Shown here piece after piece: positions 22,426-34,261 of a DNA stretch of 64,000 nucleotides. The DNA comes from Heterobilharzia americana (taxonomy: Eukaryota; Platyhelminthes; Trematoda; Strigeidida; Schistosomatidae). Position 1 is the stretch's first letter; each line of letters starts with the position of its first letter. The translations under genes and the position numbers were made by a program. The stretch spans positions 139,518,786 through 139,582,785 of the forward strand of contig OX104127.1 of assembly GCA_944470555.2 (NCBI GenBank), written 5' to 3'. A model generated the notes under the pieces. The model was not told the DNA's origin. It saw only the letters and a list, made by a program, of their open reading frames with translations, and searched no databases.

Positions 22426-23995
22426 AATCATTTAACAATAAGGACTACAATATTCACATGTTTTGTCTTCTTCGCAATAAAATAAGTGAACTAACTCATT
22501 TCACTTTCTATCCAGATTTTTGAATACTAGAATAATAACTCTTATAAAATAAATGTCTCACAATACATTGGGATTTTAGTCAGTTGGAAAGTAGGTTCAC
22601 TTATTTATTCACAGTTCAGATTGTTGCACAGTCTTACTCAAGTATCTTACTGCGAACCTTATATGAGGGGAAGGAGAAGTAGGTTCACCTCTTTGACAGT
22701 GCCAAACAGGACTTGGGATTGCAATTTGTGCGCTAACCTGTCATTATTTAGAAACTCCTGTGAAAAACTATGAAAGAATGTTTACTTTATCTGATGAATT
22801 ATCATAGGTATTTTATAACTCATGTCTCATAAAGTCAGTGTCTGCCGAATGATCGGATGATCGATCATACGAACAAGTATTGTAAATTCACTTACCAGAC
22901 GTACTACTGTACGACATGAGTAGTTAGGAACCATTTAGACTGATTTGTAGACTTTACTAGCTAGGTCAAAATGATTTAAGCACTAAACGGCTATTCTGTT
23001 CGTTTGAGACCAAGCTCATCAGCCGTGTACCCAGATAAATTCAGCCCGTAGAAATGAGTTGTCCTAATCAGTTGAACCTGACCAGTTGACATGCATAGAC
23101 AGGTATGTCTTAAGCAGGATGATCAGTTTTCATGTGATTTACAGAATACACGATGCACACTGACATTTCTCGAAGATGAGCAGTATTCAGCTGTCCATCT
23201 GTGGTGCCGGCAGAGCATCCATTGGAAGCCTCCCCGCCAAGATCTACAGGTGTGACACAAAAATGTCATGACCTTCCGGAATATATTGTTGAACAACGTG
23301 AATGGTTAGAAACTAATAATGCTGATGTATGGATTTCGCCATACAGGTCAGAATGATTTGAACAAATGACTTCCAAATTGATGACCCTATTCAATACTGT
23401 AGCATTCTAACCAGATAACTCACATGTCAAAGCAGGACCAACGAGTCTTTTCCATCATAATTATTGGATATTCGCGATAAGATGAAGTACAGCGAAAATC
23501 TAAGGGGTATAAATATCTTTTCCCTGGAAACTAGAAAGAATAGACTTGTCAAGTGTTAATTTTTAGCATGACATGTTTTTTCTTAGTGTCAGTATTAAGC
23601 ATAGACGGAACACAGCTGAGTGTGGCATGCTAATCAACAAGTCATAACTACGCTTCGTTTCCACGCGATATCGTTCGTTTATAAGTATATTTCATTTTCA
23701 ACAATCATTCTTCTATTTTTTAACGTGAGTGAAAGTAGAGTATTCGATTAGGCAGCAGAGGCATGATTTATGTGAATCCAGTGACATTCTCTTTTCTCTA
23801 CTACGGTGGTGCTATGTCACTGTATCTTAATAATAAAATTAGAACTTTGTGTATAGAAGCAGTGACAGCATGGTTATGAAAAGCATCAAGATACCATAAC
23901 AGGCTTTGATAAAGGAGTACACACAATTCATTAGAGTGATAACTGAAGCTTCCCTACACGAAACGATCCACTTAGTCCTAGAAAGATGAAGTAGT
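22426..23995. other. Intronic spacer
   Basis: No gene seen. A less AT-rich segment near 23190-23260 (GCCGGCAGAGCATCC) stands out in composition but could not be assigned. Confidence 0.35.
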
Positions 23996-23997
23996 TG

Positions 23998-24148
23998 CTT
24001 GGATGGCTTGGTGGTCTCTGATTTCAGCACTTAGCAATGCAGGCTTCAGTGACCTAGGGGACAGATATGCCTTGGTTATGAGTCCCAGTATGCAAGAAAC
24101 CTAGGTTTAAAGCTCCTTACCGATTGGCTCCCACCATATTACACCCTC
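23998..24148 (+). repeat. Degenerate SINE family 2 copy
   Basis: The head-like GGATGGCTTGGTGGTCTCTG is followed by GGTTATGAGTCCC, GAAACCTAGG and then CTCCTTACCGATTGGCTCCC. This is the family 2 order of ribozyme core then tail. The core's CUGA has become UUAU and the GUC triplet is GUU, so it is not expected to cleave. Confidence 0.5.
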
Positions 24149-24329
24149 GTCTTTATTGAAAAAAGAACAGAAAAAACCCAAACGAAGCACTATTTGAAAA
24201 TGGTTTTCACCTAAAATAGACATCAGCTAGAGAGTCGTTGGAAAGCTGGTAATACCAGACAGGAGGAAACAACAACTAAGTGCCCACAGGTCTTCAGTAG
24301 TTCCTCAACTGATGTCAATCTATTAACGG

Positions 24330-24515
24330 TGGTTAGTGGCTAGCAATGAAATCTAGAACTCGTGCTTCACTTTATTTGGGACTCATCACATGGATGTTCC
24401 GGCCTCCCAGTAAGCCACGTTATTTCCAATTAGACTCAAATCCAGGATCGATTGCTTTAAACGCCAGAGCGTTATCCACTAGGCCACTGAGTCACGATTT
24501 GCACTTCTTGTGCGA
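24330..24515 (-). repeat. Smα-type SINE: tRNA-like head plus degenerate hammerhead
   Basis: On the minus strand the tRNA-like head (CAGTGGCCTAGTGGATAACG, with B-box-like GGATTTGAGTC) is followed by ACATCCATGTGATGAGTCCC and then GCTAGCCACTAACCACCG. That is the layout known for the schistosome Smα repeat. The ribozyme core is damaged: CUGAUGA reads GUGAUGA, GAAAC reads GAAGC, and the cleavage region reads GAGTTCTAGATT. Confidence 0.7.
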
Positions 24516-24549
24516 TAGGTATCGTTTTTACGTCGTTACTTTTTTTTAT

Positions 24550-24842
24550 GCCGTCGTTGACTGGACCGAACTAACCGGTCCCTTTTGGCATATGGAGGCC
24601 TGTCCGGATGCTTTGGTGTGCTGCTTGTGTTTTAATTCTAGATTAATGATACAGTCTTAGTGGAAACAGCATAGGTACATCCAGCTGACGAGTCGTAAAT
24701 AGGAAGAAACGAGCGTCCTGGATTCAACTGTTAGCTACTGTCCATCATTAATGTAAAACTGAAAAGCAGGCAATATCAAAGCATCCTTGCAGGAGCCCAT
24801 ATATCAATAGGGACAGATCGATTCGGTCCAATCAATGACTGG
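24550..24842. repeat. Inverted pair of Smα tail sequences around a + strand hammerhead
   Basis: 24550-24650 and 24744-24842 are imperfect reverse complements: GACTGGACCGAA...CATATGGAGGCC...GCTTGTGTTTTAATTCT against the matching TGAAAAGCAGGC...CATATATCAAT...TTCGGTCC. The same tail occurs once at 61.63-61.74 kb. The right-hand unit is preceded by the hammerhead at 24679-24723. Confidence 0.7.
24679..24723 (+). ncRNA. Smα-type hammerhead ribozyme, best preserved copy
   Basis: Stem I AUCCAG (24679-24684) pairs perfectly with CUGGAU (24718-24723). The core CUGACGA lies at 24685-24691 and GAAAC at 24706-24710. Stem III is ACG/CGU with a 2-nt loop, and the cleavage triplet GUC lies at 24715-24717. 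All invariant core residues are present; position 7 is C, which hammerheads tolerate. Stem II (GUCG against GGAA) has lost two of four pairs, which should weaken but not necessarily abolish cleavage. The flanks match the described schistosome ribozyme. Confidence 0.85.
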
Positions 24843-24860
24843 ATAATACAAGTAACAAAT

Positions 24861-25285
24861 TGATGTCAACCAACGATGAAAATCAACCGGGAATAGATCA
24901 TTTTCAAGCAAATCAACCATTACTTGAATAATAACACATTTGTTGACAAATAACTGATTATTGCTTAAAGAAAGTAGCTACAGCATTCATATCTTCTGCT
25001 CAGAAAATATTGTACACTCTCATTTAATTGATTTAAATCGATAGTCAATAAAAGTAAACCTGTTTATTTGTTTACTGTGTATGTAAACTTATGCGTGAAG
25101 TAGAAAGAAGTCTCACACATGAATGAAACATTTATTCTAACCAAAGCAATCTTAAAAAAGACAAAAGGCCTTTATGCGAATGAATATTTTAGTGCTGTAA
25201 GTGTGAGGGTAATTGTATGAACGATACCAATAAGTTATTGTTTCAAGATGCAGTGATAATTTATCAGAGAAGTATTATTAAATTC
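24861..25285. other. Intronic spacer
   Basis: AT-rich with no recognisable element. Confidence 0.4.
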
Positions 25286-25645
25286 CAGGTTGGTATTCAT
25301 TACAGGCCGACACCAGTTGAGGATCCATTGAAGACCAGGAAGCACTGAACATTTATTTCTTCCTAGTATGGGACTCCCAAGCAGTGGTAACTCGTATCAC
25401 TGACAGGGATCGAATCCACGACCTTCAAGTTTCTCTGCCAGCACGCTAAGATTGACTAGCTGGGTCATAATCCATTGGTCTACACATTCCTACTTCTGTC
25501 AACTCATGATATAGCACGACCTTCATCCAATGCTGTTGTTGAACATTTGTCCTTACATCCAACTAGGTTTGTCTCACCGGTCATGACTCCTCATTTGAAC
25601 TTCAGGAAATGTCATATCAAAGCAAATCAATAATGAGCACTGAAC
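25286..25645 (-). repeat. SINE family 3, long form
   Basis: The minus strand carries a leader (about 25645-25480), a tRNA-like head, a degenerate hammerhead region (CACTGCTTGGGAGTCCC then GAAGAAATAAATG) and the tail TGAATACCAACC. The leader is shared with the copy at 49.5-49.65 kb, which shows that the full unit is about 350 bp and starts well upstream of the tRNA-like part. Confidence 0.6.
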
Positions 25646-27054
25646 AGTAATTCAGTCCATAATGAATACCAACTTAAAATCAATAAATCTCCAGAAACGT
25701 GCAAACTGAAGTATTATAGGAATTCTTTATACACTCAAGGTTAGGTATCCAATATGATATTGGCGTTGTAAAAATTTACTTAATAATTTTATGTTTCTTT
25801 TAGAGACTGAAGTTCATTGATGACCAGGTTAGTGACGGAGATGTGCTATTTCTATAAGTCCATTGAGAGAGTGTTTAAATGAGTTATACAATCGAAGACA
25901 AGTTTATCCACATCATTTATTTATAACAATCGATATTTGTCAAATGCGAATAAACTAAGTTATCCCAAATGAATAATAGTCACATCAAAATGCTTAAGTC
26001 GCCTTGAAAAGTTGTAATATCCACTGCAATGAAATCGAACTAAATCCTTTATAAACTCTCAAGGTTATGTAGCTGATATCCACTTACGTTCAAGGTCATA
26101 TTGATATATATTGATTATCCAAAAGGATATTTACATTAACAAGTGATACAACCGCTAGTTAGACTCTACTTTTAGTTTATCGACTTTAACAATTTGATAT
26201 TGTTGAATTTTGTGAGTTGAGGAAGAAAGAAAGGAAAGGTTTTCATAAGTCACGTGATTAGAAATACTTTTCAGTCTAATAATAAATTTTTCGATTTAGC
26301 TGATATTCATACCATATTATTACTGTATAGGTAAATACAAATGAATATTTTAGGTTTATGATTAGAGATAAAATAATATATATATTGTCTGTTATGCACG
26401 AATCACATGGGATACGAAGTTATGTGTAATGTTGCATACTATATTCAGAGTTATGACTAAAATACTATAAAAGATTTCTGTATGACTATGTATTGACCAG
26501 CAGCGATATGTGTATTTCGTTGTTACTTGATCGATATGACGCGCAAAAGTCTATCATAGTGTTGAATATCATAAAACGTGTTCACTTTAATGAAGAGATT
26601 TTTATTTATTTGGAGGTAAATTATTTACACTTTTGACGAGAAATAACGTTATGCATACATGATGCTAATTGTTCAGAAGATGATGAAACCAGATCATCTA
26701 GAATTGAATTAAATTTACAACTGGCTAAAATGTTATGTGTACACAGTTAAAACATAATACGGTTTATCAAATGTAGGTGTTGTAGCTTTCTAGTCCTTTT
26801 CGCCTAGTAACGATCGGAGTCTATCGACTGCTCTTTGCAGTATGACCACTGGTCAAAGAGATACAACACAGAATGAAACTGTGGTTTAGTGTTACACAAT
26901 AGAAGTCAATTGGCTAGAAACCCTGCTTGACCACATTGGAGACTTGATCAATGAAATGAAACCAGTGCTAATCAATAAACGTTAAACAGTTGTATCGGTT
27001 AAGTATTGTTGAACAATCCATTCAGTCCTACAGAAGTTCAGCAATGACTTGAAT
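25646..27054. other. Intronic spacer
   Basis: Very AT-rich with no exon-like segment or known repeat. Confidence 0.4.
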
Positions 27055-27200
27055 GTCTCAGTGGTTGGCCTTCTGAATTTAACACCGAGTGACGTAGGTT
27101 GCAATTACCGAGGGAACACAATTTCACTATAGTTGCGGAAACACCTTGTTGACGAGTACCGAGACGTAAGAAATGTAGGTGAAGTTGAACTTACTGTCCA
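27055..27200 (+). repeat. Degenerate SINE family 2-like copy
   Basis: An A-box-like AATGTCTCAGTGGTTGGCC and the block AACACCGAGTGACGTAGG match the family 2 head. GTTGACGAGTACC, followed 14 bp later by AAGAAAT, marks the decayed ribozyme. Confidence 0.45.
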
Positions 27201-27453
27201 ACGGCTTTGGTCAACTGATATCGAATGATATGCGTATTAATTTGTACACTGCTAACATTGGACAATGTCGGTGACCTTGACAAAGGACGACTTTGACTTA
27301 AAAAACTAACTAGTTGGACGTCACGAGGAGATCATTCAAGTAATATGACTATAAGATACTATGTATATTATCAGCCATAGTCAACTTCAACATATGGGAG
27401 AAAAATAAAGAAACTGGTTTCTCATTCGAAACAATATTTCAGTTTTATTTTGT

Positions 27454-27460
<7 letters not shown>

Positions 27461-27505
<45 letters not shown>

Positions 27506-27529
27506 AGAGAGGGAGAGAGCGAGAGAAGT
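27461..27529. repeat. (TA)n microsatellite followed by a GA-rich run
   Basis: TA dinucleotides fill 27461-27503 and GAGAGA-type purine repeats fill 27504-27529. Confidence 0.95.
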
Positions 27530-28979
27530 AGAGTCTACTTCTAAAGATCTGAGTAATGGTTGATTTTCATTGATATTGAATTTTACGAAGAGAAACAAAT
27601 GGCTGGAGAAGTTCTCTTCTTATCCAATCAATAAATGTATTATTAGATCAACTCAAACTTTTCCTTATTTTTTTTTGCATAACTTTGAAGGCTATTTAAG
27701 AGTGCTCTACTCGATGATCAGCTTCAAAGGAAGTGTTCTATAAGAGTTGTAGTCTTTTTAGTTGAATGGTTACCTTGTCAGAGATGTATGATATTAAGTT
27801 GTAAAAGACAGGTTGGTGTGAATATTTTGCTTCAGTTAACCTGCTTCAAAGATACTATATGCGAATTCCCTACAAACTGTCTGACGGTGCAAAAACCTCT
27901 TTTCAAGTCAACATAAACGTGGAATGAATTCAGTTGTGTCTGTGATTACTTTGAAATCATCAAAATTCAGATCACAGTTATTGCAAGTATCTTTGAGGAA
28001 TTTGGGTACTCACAGTTAAGCGTTCAGAAGAATTTAGTTTTGACTTTCTTAATCCATTGGTATCCAATTAAAATTATTTCTTTAATGTGAAACACTGAAA
28101 TTATGTGTAAAGTGGACTTACAATTGTGTGGTTAGATGTTTAATTATCAGGACAAAATCACACATCCATTACTTCAAGGTTTCTTTTGTGATTTCACTAT
28201 TTCTTTATCTTTATTCTGTCGAAAGTATGGTAACTAGAAAACTGATGAAAGGAAATTCAAGTAACAGTATTTTTGATAAATTCAGTCATTTATTTGCCAC
28301 ATCTGAACATCTTCGCCATGTGTGACTACTGAAAAGACTCATCAGTATACGGTATTGTCACATGAATAACGATTGATACTGACATAACTCATTCATTGCT
28401 CTTTGCAAAGTCAGTTAACAAACTTACAAATAACTTTCGAGAACTAAGATAGCGTGTTTAGATATTTTAATGAAAACTTAAACCCGGAGACTAGTGTTTT
28501 TATTCGGAAATGACTGAATACTAGGTGGAAAATTTATTCTCTAAGCAAGCAAGTCATTACCTATCACAAAAACGTAAGTGGTTCTCACAGCTACAGTTTA
28601 ACTTTGAAGTTTACCAGCAGACTCCAGTTTATCAGTTTGCATTTAGGTTTTCAGTAACAAATAATATCTGAATTAAATGTATCAACAGTAACTGGTTTCA
28701 AATCAATGAAAGCCCTATATCTTATGATGATTTAGGACGAAGTCATTTACCTGTTCCTTTGAAAGTGAGTACATTGGATGTACCATACATCCAATTGCAA
28801 AAAAGCATTTAAGAACACGACCCAGTCTGTTTAGCAAAGGGAGGACGGAAATTCATCTCGAACTCATTAACCGAACACCTTGTGAATTCAGGTCATTTGT
28901 CTACTTTTCATAACTGTTTCAGAATTCACTACATGGTTTCATCAAGCCACTCAAAGAAGGTGATGTCAAAGTATTGGCA
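27530..28979. other. Intronic spacer
   Basis: Nothing recognised. The 65-codon frame at 28128-28325 has no splice context or domain. Confidence 0.4.
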
Positions 28980-29460
28980 GTCCTAAGTTCTTCAAACCAG
29001 CATTATGTCCAAAAAATGTACATTCAACCTCTGTCTTTACCATGGCCATCATAAAGCTTTGACTGCTCTAGATAAGTCAAAATGGGTTGTCAATCTCTCA
29101 ACTAGAGTTCTAAGCTCAACATACGTAAAAATGCTAGAGAAAAAAAGACCTTAACATCGATGTAGCGGTTAATGAATTGAAACTGGAAGATATCACTCCT
29201 AAAATAGAAATAGCGTTAAGTTCAATAGACAAGACAGTTGCAATTGAGTTAAGAGCTCAGTGTGAGATAACATTGAAACAGCAGGAGAAAATGAGATCTA
29301 ATTTACCCAAAATAGAAAGAAACGCTCTTAAGAACCTTCGAAACAATAGCAATGCAGTAACTGCTGATTCGGATAAAGACAATTCAACGGTTACAATGAA
29401 CAAACCTGACTACATCTAAAAAGTGAATGAGCTTAGAGAAACAGGACCATATGAAAAAAA
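28980..29460 (+). mobile_element. Penelope-like element fragment, N-terminal part of the polymerase
   Basis: The broken frame reads KWVVNLSTRVLSST near 29080-29125. An open stretch at 29177-29419 follows, with RSNLPKIERNALKNLRNN and DSDKDNSTVTMNKPDYI. The order Asn-Leu-x-Lys-x-Glu-Arg-x-Ala-Leu-Lys-x-Leu then (A)DKG/DN-x-T-V-x-M-x-x-x-D-Y is typical of the segment just before the catalytic palm of PLE reverse transcriptases. The palm, fingers and endonuclease are not found downstream, so this is an isolated relic on the gene's sense strand. Confidence 0.7.
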
Positions 29461-30185
29461 ATCCTATGTTGCGTAATCACGTTTATTTCCCTACCCCAAA
29501 TCCTTGTTTGTATCACGTAACTTCCTTTCTTTAATCAATGTATTTCGACTCCTAGGCAGGAAATAATTTAGGGGTGTTCTATCCTTTCTAATACATATAT
29601 TCACCAATGTACAGTTTAGCAAATGACTTTGTCGAGAAAATTGTTTCCTTGTTGCAACCATCATTTTTGTTTTTTCCTGAAATCATAAAACATATTAACA
29701 CTAATTTCAGTGGTTACAGGACTAACCATGTCATCGCCTGGCATAGATAGATGAAGACTACACATCACTAAACAGACGTGTAGTGTTATCGCTTGCCTTC
29801 TAATCCGTTTTTCCAACCAGATCTATCAAACGCATAATAGAAACATTTTAGAAATATATCAGGGAATCACATGGTTCTCAGAAAACTACGTTCTGCAGCT
29901 TGTTAAAAAAACCCAACTAATTATAAGCCTATTCTACTATCTTTTATAGTAAGTATGTGCATACTAATAGATAGCTATAAAAACGTTTTGCATAATTTAG
30001 ACGGTAAATCAATTCTTTACTCATTTGATAGTAATACATCAGTAATAATACCGCTACTTTCGATATTGAGTCAACTAGGTTTCTTTTATTTGAGATGAGA
30101 TATCATGAAATAAAAGTGTATATCGGCCTTATGTCCACTTACAGAATTCTCTAGAAATATTACACCATTTTAAGCTGATAAACCC
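29461..30185. other. Intronic spacer, possibly further PLE remains
   Basis: Some frames read like distant PLE sequence but are too broken to claim. Confidence 0.3.
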
Positions 30186-33100
30186 TAGCTGTAGTAATTA
30201 TTATCATTGTTATTTGTCCCTTGGGTTCCTAGTGGAATATAAGGCATTAGTAGCACGTCTCCATTGCACTCTGTTCTCTGTAGTCTTTCCAACCTGGTTG
30301 CACGACTGCCCACAAGCTTTCATTTCTTCCTCACACCATCTCCTCCGTTTCACCCTCGCCTCGACGTTTCCCATTCCGATTACACTTGACGGCCTGATCT
30401 AGCTTGGAGCGTCTTGTCCCCAAATGGTCTTCTTAGTGAATGCCCCATCCAATCCATCTCCACTTTCTTCTGCATATTTGTTTGGCGATGGGTTATTAGT
30501 TGGTTTGTTCCCACAGTGAGTTCCTTGTTGCTTGTTCTTTCTGGCCATCTGATCTTCAGTATCGAGTAAGCTTAGACGGCAGCTGTTGATCAATGTCTGT
30601 AGTTTGTTGGAAATGCTTTTCGTAACGCACCAAACCCCTCAACCATCACACAGATGCACTGACTTGACTGATATTAGTGTTGAGAAGCCGGATGTTGTTC
30701 ACGCTTTGTGCTGAGACCAGTAGATCTCCATTCTGATTTCAGATTAATGCAGGGAGGCCTGTCTTGCTGTCTTTCCGATCCTGGCTTTGACGTCCTCATC
30801 TGTACCGCCACCTGTAGTTGAAACGATGCAGCCTAGGTAGTCGGACGAGACTACTTCGTTTAGGTTTCTCCAGTTGATGGTGATTGGTGCTTGTTGTTGT
30901 TATTGGTTAAGTATATTCATCACCTGTGTCTTCTCTACGTTCACCTGAAGGAAGTCCCGACTTCACTGCCCTGCCTCTTCTGTCAACTTGTTGGTTTTTG
31001 TCTGTAGATCTTCGAGTCTGTGCAACAAGACAAAGGACATAAGTCATCGGTGAAATCCAAATCCTCTAGGCCCTTTTCACCGGTCAAACAGCGTATACCC
31101 ATCTTCTTACAGCTCCTCACAGTTTGTTGTATGATCCAGTCCAGTTGGCCACAGTCAGGAAGATCATCGGTGATATAAGGCGGCGGCCTTATCTTACTCC
31201 TGTTTTCACTTCAAGGGCGTCACGCAGCTTTCTATTGTTAATCTCTTGGAATATGGTGTCATATAGCTGTTGAATGAGGTTGATAAAGTTTTGTGGTACC
31301 CCGTGGTGTTGAAGCAGCTGCCTGCCAAATTACTTGTCGGTCGATGCCTAGGTCGAAGGCCTTTTCAAAATCGATGAAGTTGAGGTGTGGAGTTGACCTC
31401 CATTCTATGCTCTGTTCTATGATGATGTGTCGCATCGCGTTGCAATTTGATCAGCACATGATATGTTCTTCCTGAATCCAGCCTGTTCCGGTCGTATTTT
31501 GAATAGAACGCATTGTTTAGTCTCTCCAGGATGATGTGGTTTGATAATTCGCCTGGGGTGGATGGGAGCAAAGTTTCGCACCAGTTCATGCAAACACTTA
31601 GGTCACTCTTCTTCCAATCGATCAGCAGGTACCTTTCCTTCCTTCCTTGCAAACCTTTTGCAAAAGAAGTGGTGTGAGCATGTCGCCTGTTGTCCCTGTG
31701 TCTGTTTTCAGTGCTTCTGGTGGAATTCCATCTGGTCGTGCTGCTTTCGCGAATTTCAACAACTTTATGGCGTTCAGGACTTCTGCTTTTGTCAGAAGGT
31801 TCATGTCCACTGATAGTTCTGTGGCTGGACTTGCTGATAGTATTTCTGGACGAGTTGCAGGTGTTGGTCGATTAAAGAGTTTTTTGAAGTTATCAGTTAA
31901 TTGTTTCCTTTGTTTCTCCCCTTTGGTAACTAGGTTTCCTTCACCACCTTTCATTGGTTTCATCTGCATTGATCTCTTCCCAGATGGTATTTTGCTTATT
32001 TGATATGGTGTTGTCAGGTCTCGATCTTTCCTACCAGTAGCCTGTTCTGCTTCACTTGGCATTGTGTTGTAGATGTGTCTTTTGTCTTTGCACACACTCT
32101 TCTTCACTTTTTTGTCCAGTGTAGTGATTTATAGGTTGTATTCAGTTCATCCCCCTGCACTACACTTCACTGGTTCATCTTCTGCTTCACCATCACCATC
32201 TTCCTCTCCCCTCTATCAGCTTCTATGTGTCCGTCGAGATCCATTCCTTTTCCTGCTTCTTCTTCCTCCCAATACAGTTGTGCAGGTTTCTTTCCACATC
32301 TCTTTCGAAGACTTCCAGTGTTCTTCCACGTTGCTTTCTTCAGAGATGTTGCTCAATTCTCCCATTTTGTCCTGATGACTGACTGACGTGAAGATGTCCT
32401 TGTAGTTTTGTCCTTCAGTTTCTGTTCTGGGTGTTGGACTTGAACTGTGATCTATCACCAACTTCTGTGAAGGCTTTCAACTTGATTTTGAAGTTAGGTT
32501 CCTTGCACTAGATAGTGAGTGGTGTGAACCTACATCTGCTGCCCTTCTTGATCTGATCTTGTCTCCGATAGGCTGGCTGCGTCTCCACTTCCTTCAGACT
32601 GATATGAAATCGATCTAATTATTAGTGTGTCCTGGTGTCTGGTGAAATCCATGTCGCTGCCTTGTGAATATCCTTGTGTTTGTACACAGTGCCTCCAATC
32701 ACCAAATCGTAGAATGCGCAGAAGTCTGCGGACAGTTCTCGGTTCTCATTCATTTCACTGAGTGCTTCTCGACCCATGAGTGGTTCTCTTCCTGTGTTAT
32801 ACGCTCCCAGTTTGGCATTCATGTCGCCGTTTAGGATTTGGATGTCGCCAACTGAGGTCTTGTTGAGTGCTGATTGTAGTTGCCTCTAGAATTCCTACTT
32901 CTTCTCTTCATCTGCATTATTTGTAGGTGCGTAGCGTAGCACTGAATGATTGTAAATTTCCTTCCATTCTAGTTGTATCTTGCTGTCACGATCCTGCAGG
33001 AGGAGATTGGTTTTCACTACATGAGAACCTTCGATGTTCTTGGGGACATTATGATAGCCACTCCAAAACTCAGTGTGCTGGTGGTTGTTGTCTGGCTGGC

Positions 33101-33548
33101 AATATCGGAGTAGATTATTAACTCTCCAGCTGACAGTTTGAAGAGTCCAGTTCCATTCTATCCGCAAATTCCTCGCAGATTCTAAGCACTTCAATGCTAT
33201 ACCTTCTCATCTGTTTTGCAATCTGGGCAGCCTTGTTACGTTCAAACATTTTTCGGACATTTATGTCTCCATGTTTACTTTTGCTTTCATCGAGAGAAGA
33301 CACTTCGGCCTACCTTCTTGCCGAGTGCTTTAATCAACCGGCGTCATTTCGTCTCTCCAATTTCAGCGAGGAATAATTTTATTTTAATTTTTTATACTTT
33401 CTTTGTGCTTTGAAGTTTCTTTAGTGGTTGGATTGGTTTTCATGGGTAGGGTTGGTAGTCCTATGTCCAACCTTTCCTTTTTATCTGGGGTTAGGACATG
33501 GTAGTGACTAGTGAACTGGTTACCTAGGCGAGGTTAGCTGTAGTAATT
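30186..33548 (-). mobile_element. Nearly full-length RTE-like retrotransposon (copy B) with target-site duplication
   Basis: A perfect 14-bp direct repeat TAGCTGTAGTAATT flanks the element at 30186-30199 and 33535-33548. The minus strand has the same order as copy A. The endonuclease is near 33300-32640 (GDINVRKMFERNKAAQIAKQ near 33270-33205, LRYAPTNNADEEKK near 32945-32900). The linker and RT approach lie at 32107-31620, RT pieces lie near 31650-31365, and the C-terminal region ends near 30400. It has more indels and stops than copy A, and the RT core is not continuous. It lies in the first recognised intron of the CAP-Gly gene in antisense orientation. The 3' tail is ATTATTATCATTGTTATT-like rather than a clean triplet run. 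Confidence 0.9.
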
Positions 33549-34260
33549 GCTAAGTAATAATAAAAGTAAGAGCAACGTTCAGCTATTCGTCTTTCAGTTT
33601 AATAATCGAAAATTCCTTGGCTGGATCATTTCTGCATTGAAATAAGATTGGTCTACTCAATTAAGAAAAGCTCAGGTACACTAATCAACTAACTGATCTA
33701 TTCAGATTACAGACATAATCTGCTAACTGGTAGACTTTCACTAATGCTGAGGACGATATTTTGACCTTGATTAAATACCTTCTTACACTGAATTCATTAA
33801 ATACTTGTAACTAATTACATTAATCGTGTACACAATATTCCATTCACCATATTTACAAGCAATATAATGAAAGTTACTCAAAATTAAATTTATTGATTAT
33901 TGAAAACACCTAATAAAGTGCCTCAACTGTGAACATGAGTATTGATTTAACTATTTTTCATATTTGTGATTATTATTGTTACTACAACTACTGTACTGTC
34001 AGAAAATGTTTGTAGTACATACGTATTCACTCGCTAACTTGCATACAAACATTTTTTACGTATGAATCGTTCTCCTGATTTTATATTACGTCTTACATTT
34101 AAAATAAGTCCAGGGTTTGTGTTAACAATAAGAAGATATACTTTTTAAATCTTATTCACTAGTTATATAAACTATGATCAAGATTTAGTCGTATAGTATG
34201 GCAAATATTGGGTGCTGAGTAAAAGGTTGATATTAGACGTAGATTATATTTGTGTAAGTA
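33549..34260. other. Intronic spacer
   Basis: AT-rich with no recognisable element between RTE copy B and the next PLE. Confidence 0.4.
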
Positions 34261-34261
34261 C

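Noticed and set aside
29177..29419. Possible host exon with coiled-coil-like sequence
   Set aside because: The motif order matches the N-terminal part of PLE polymerases and it continues upstream in the same style.
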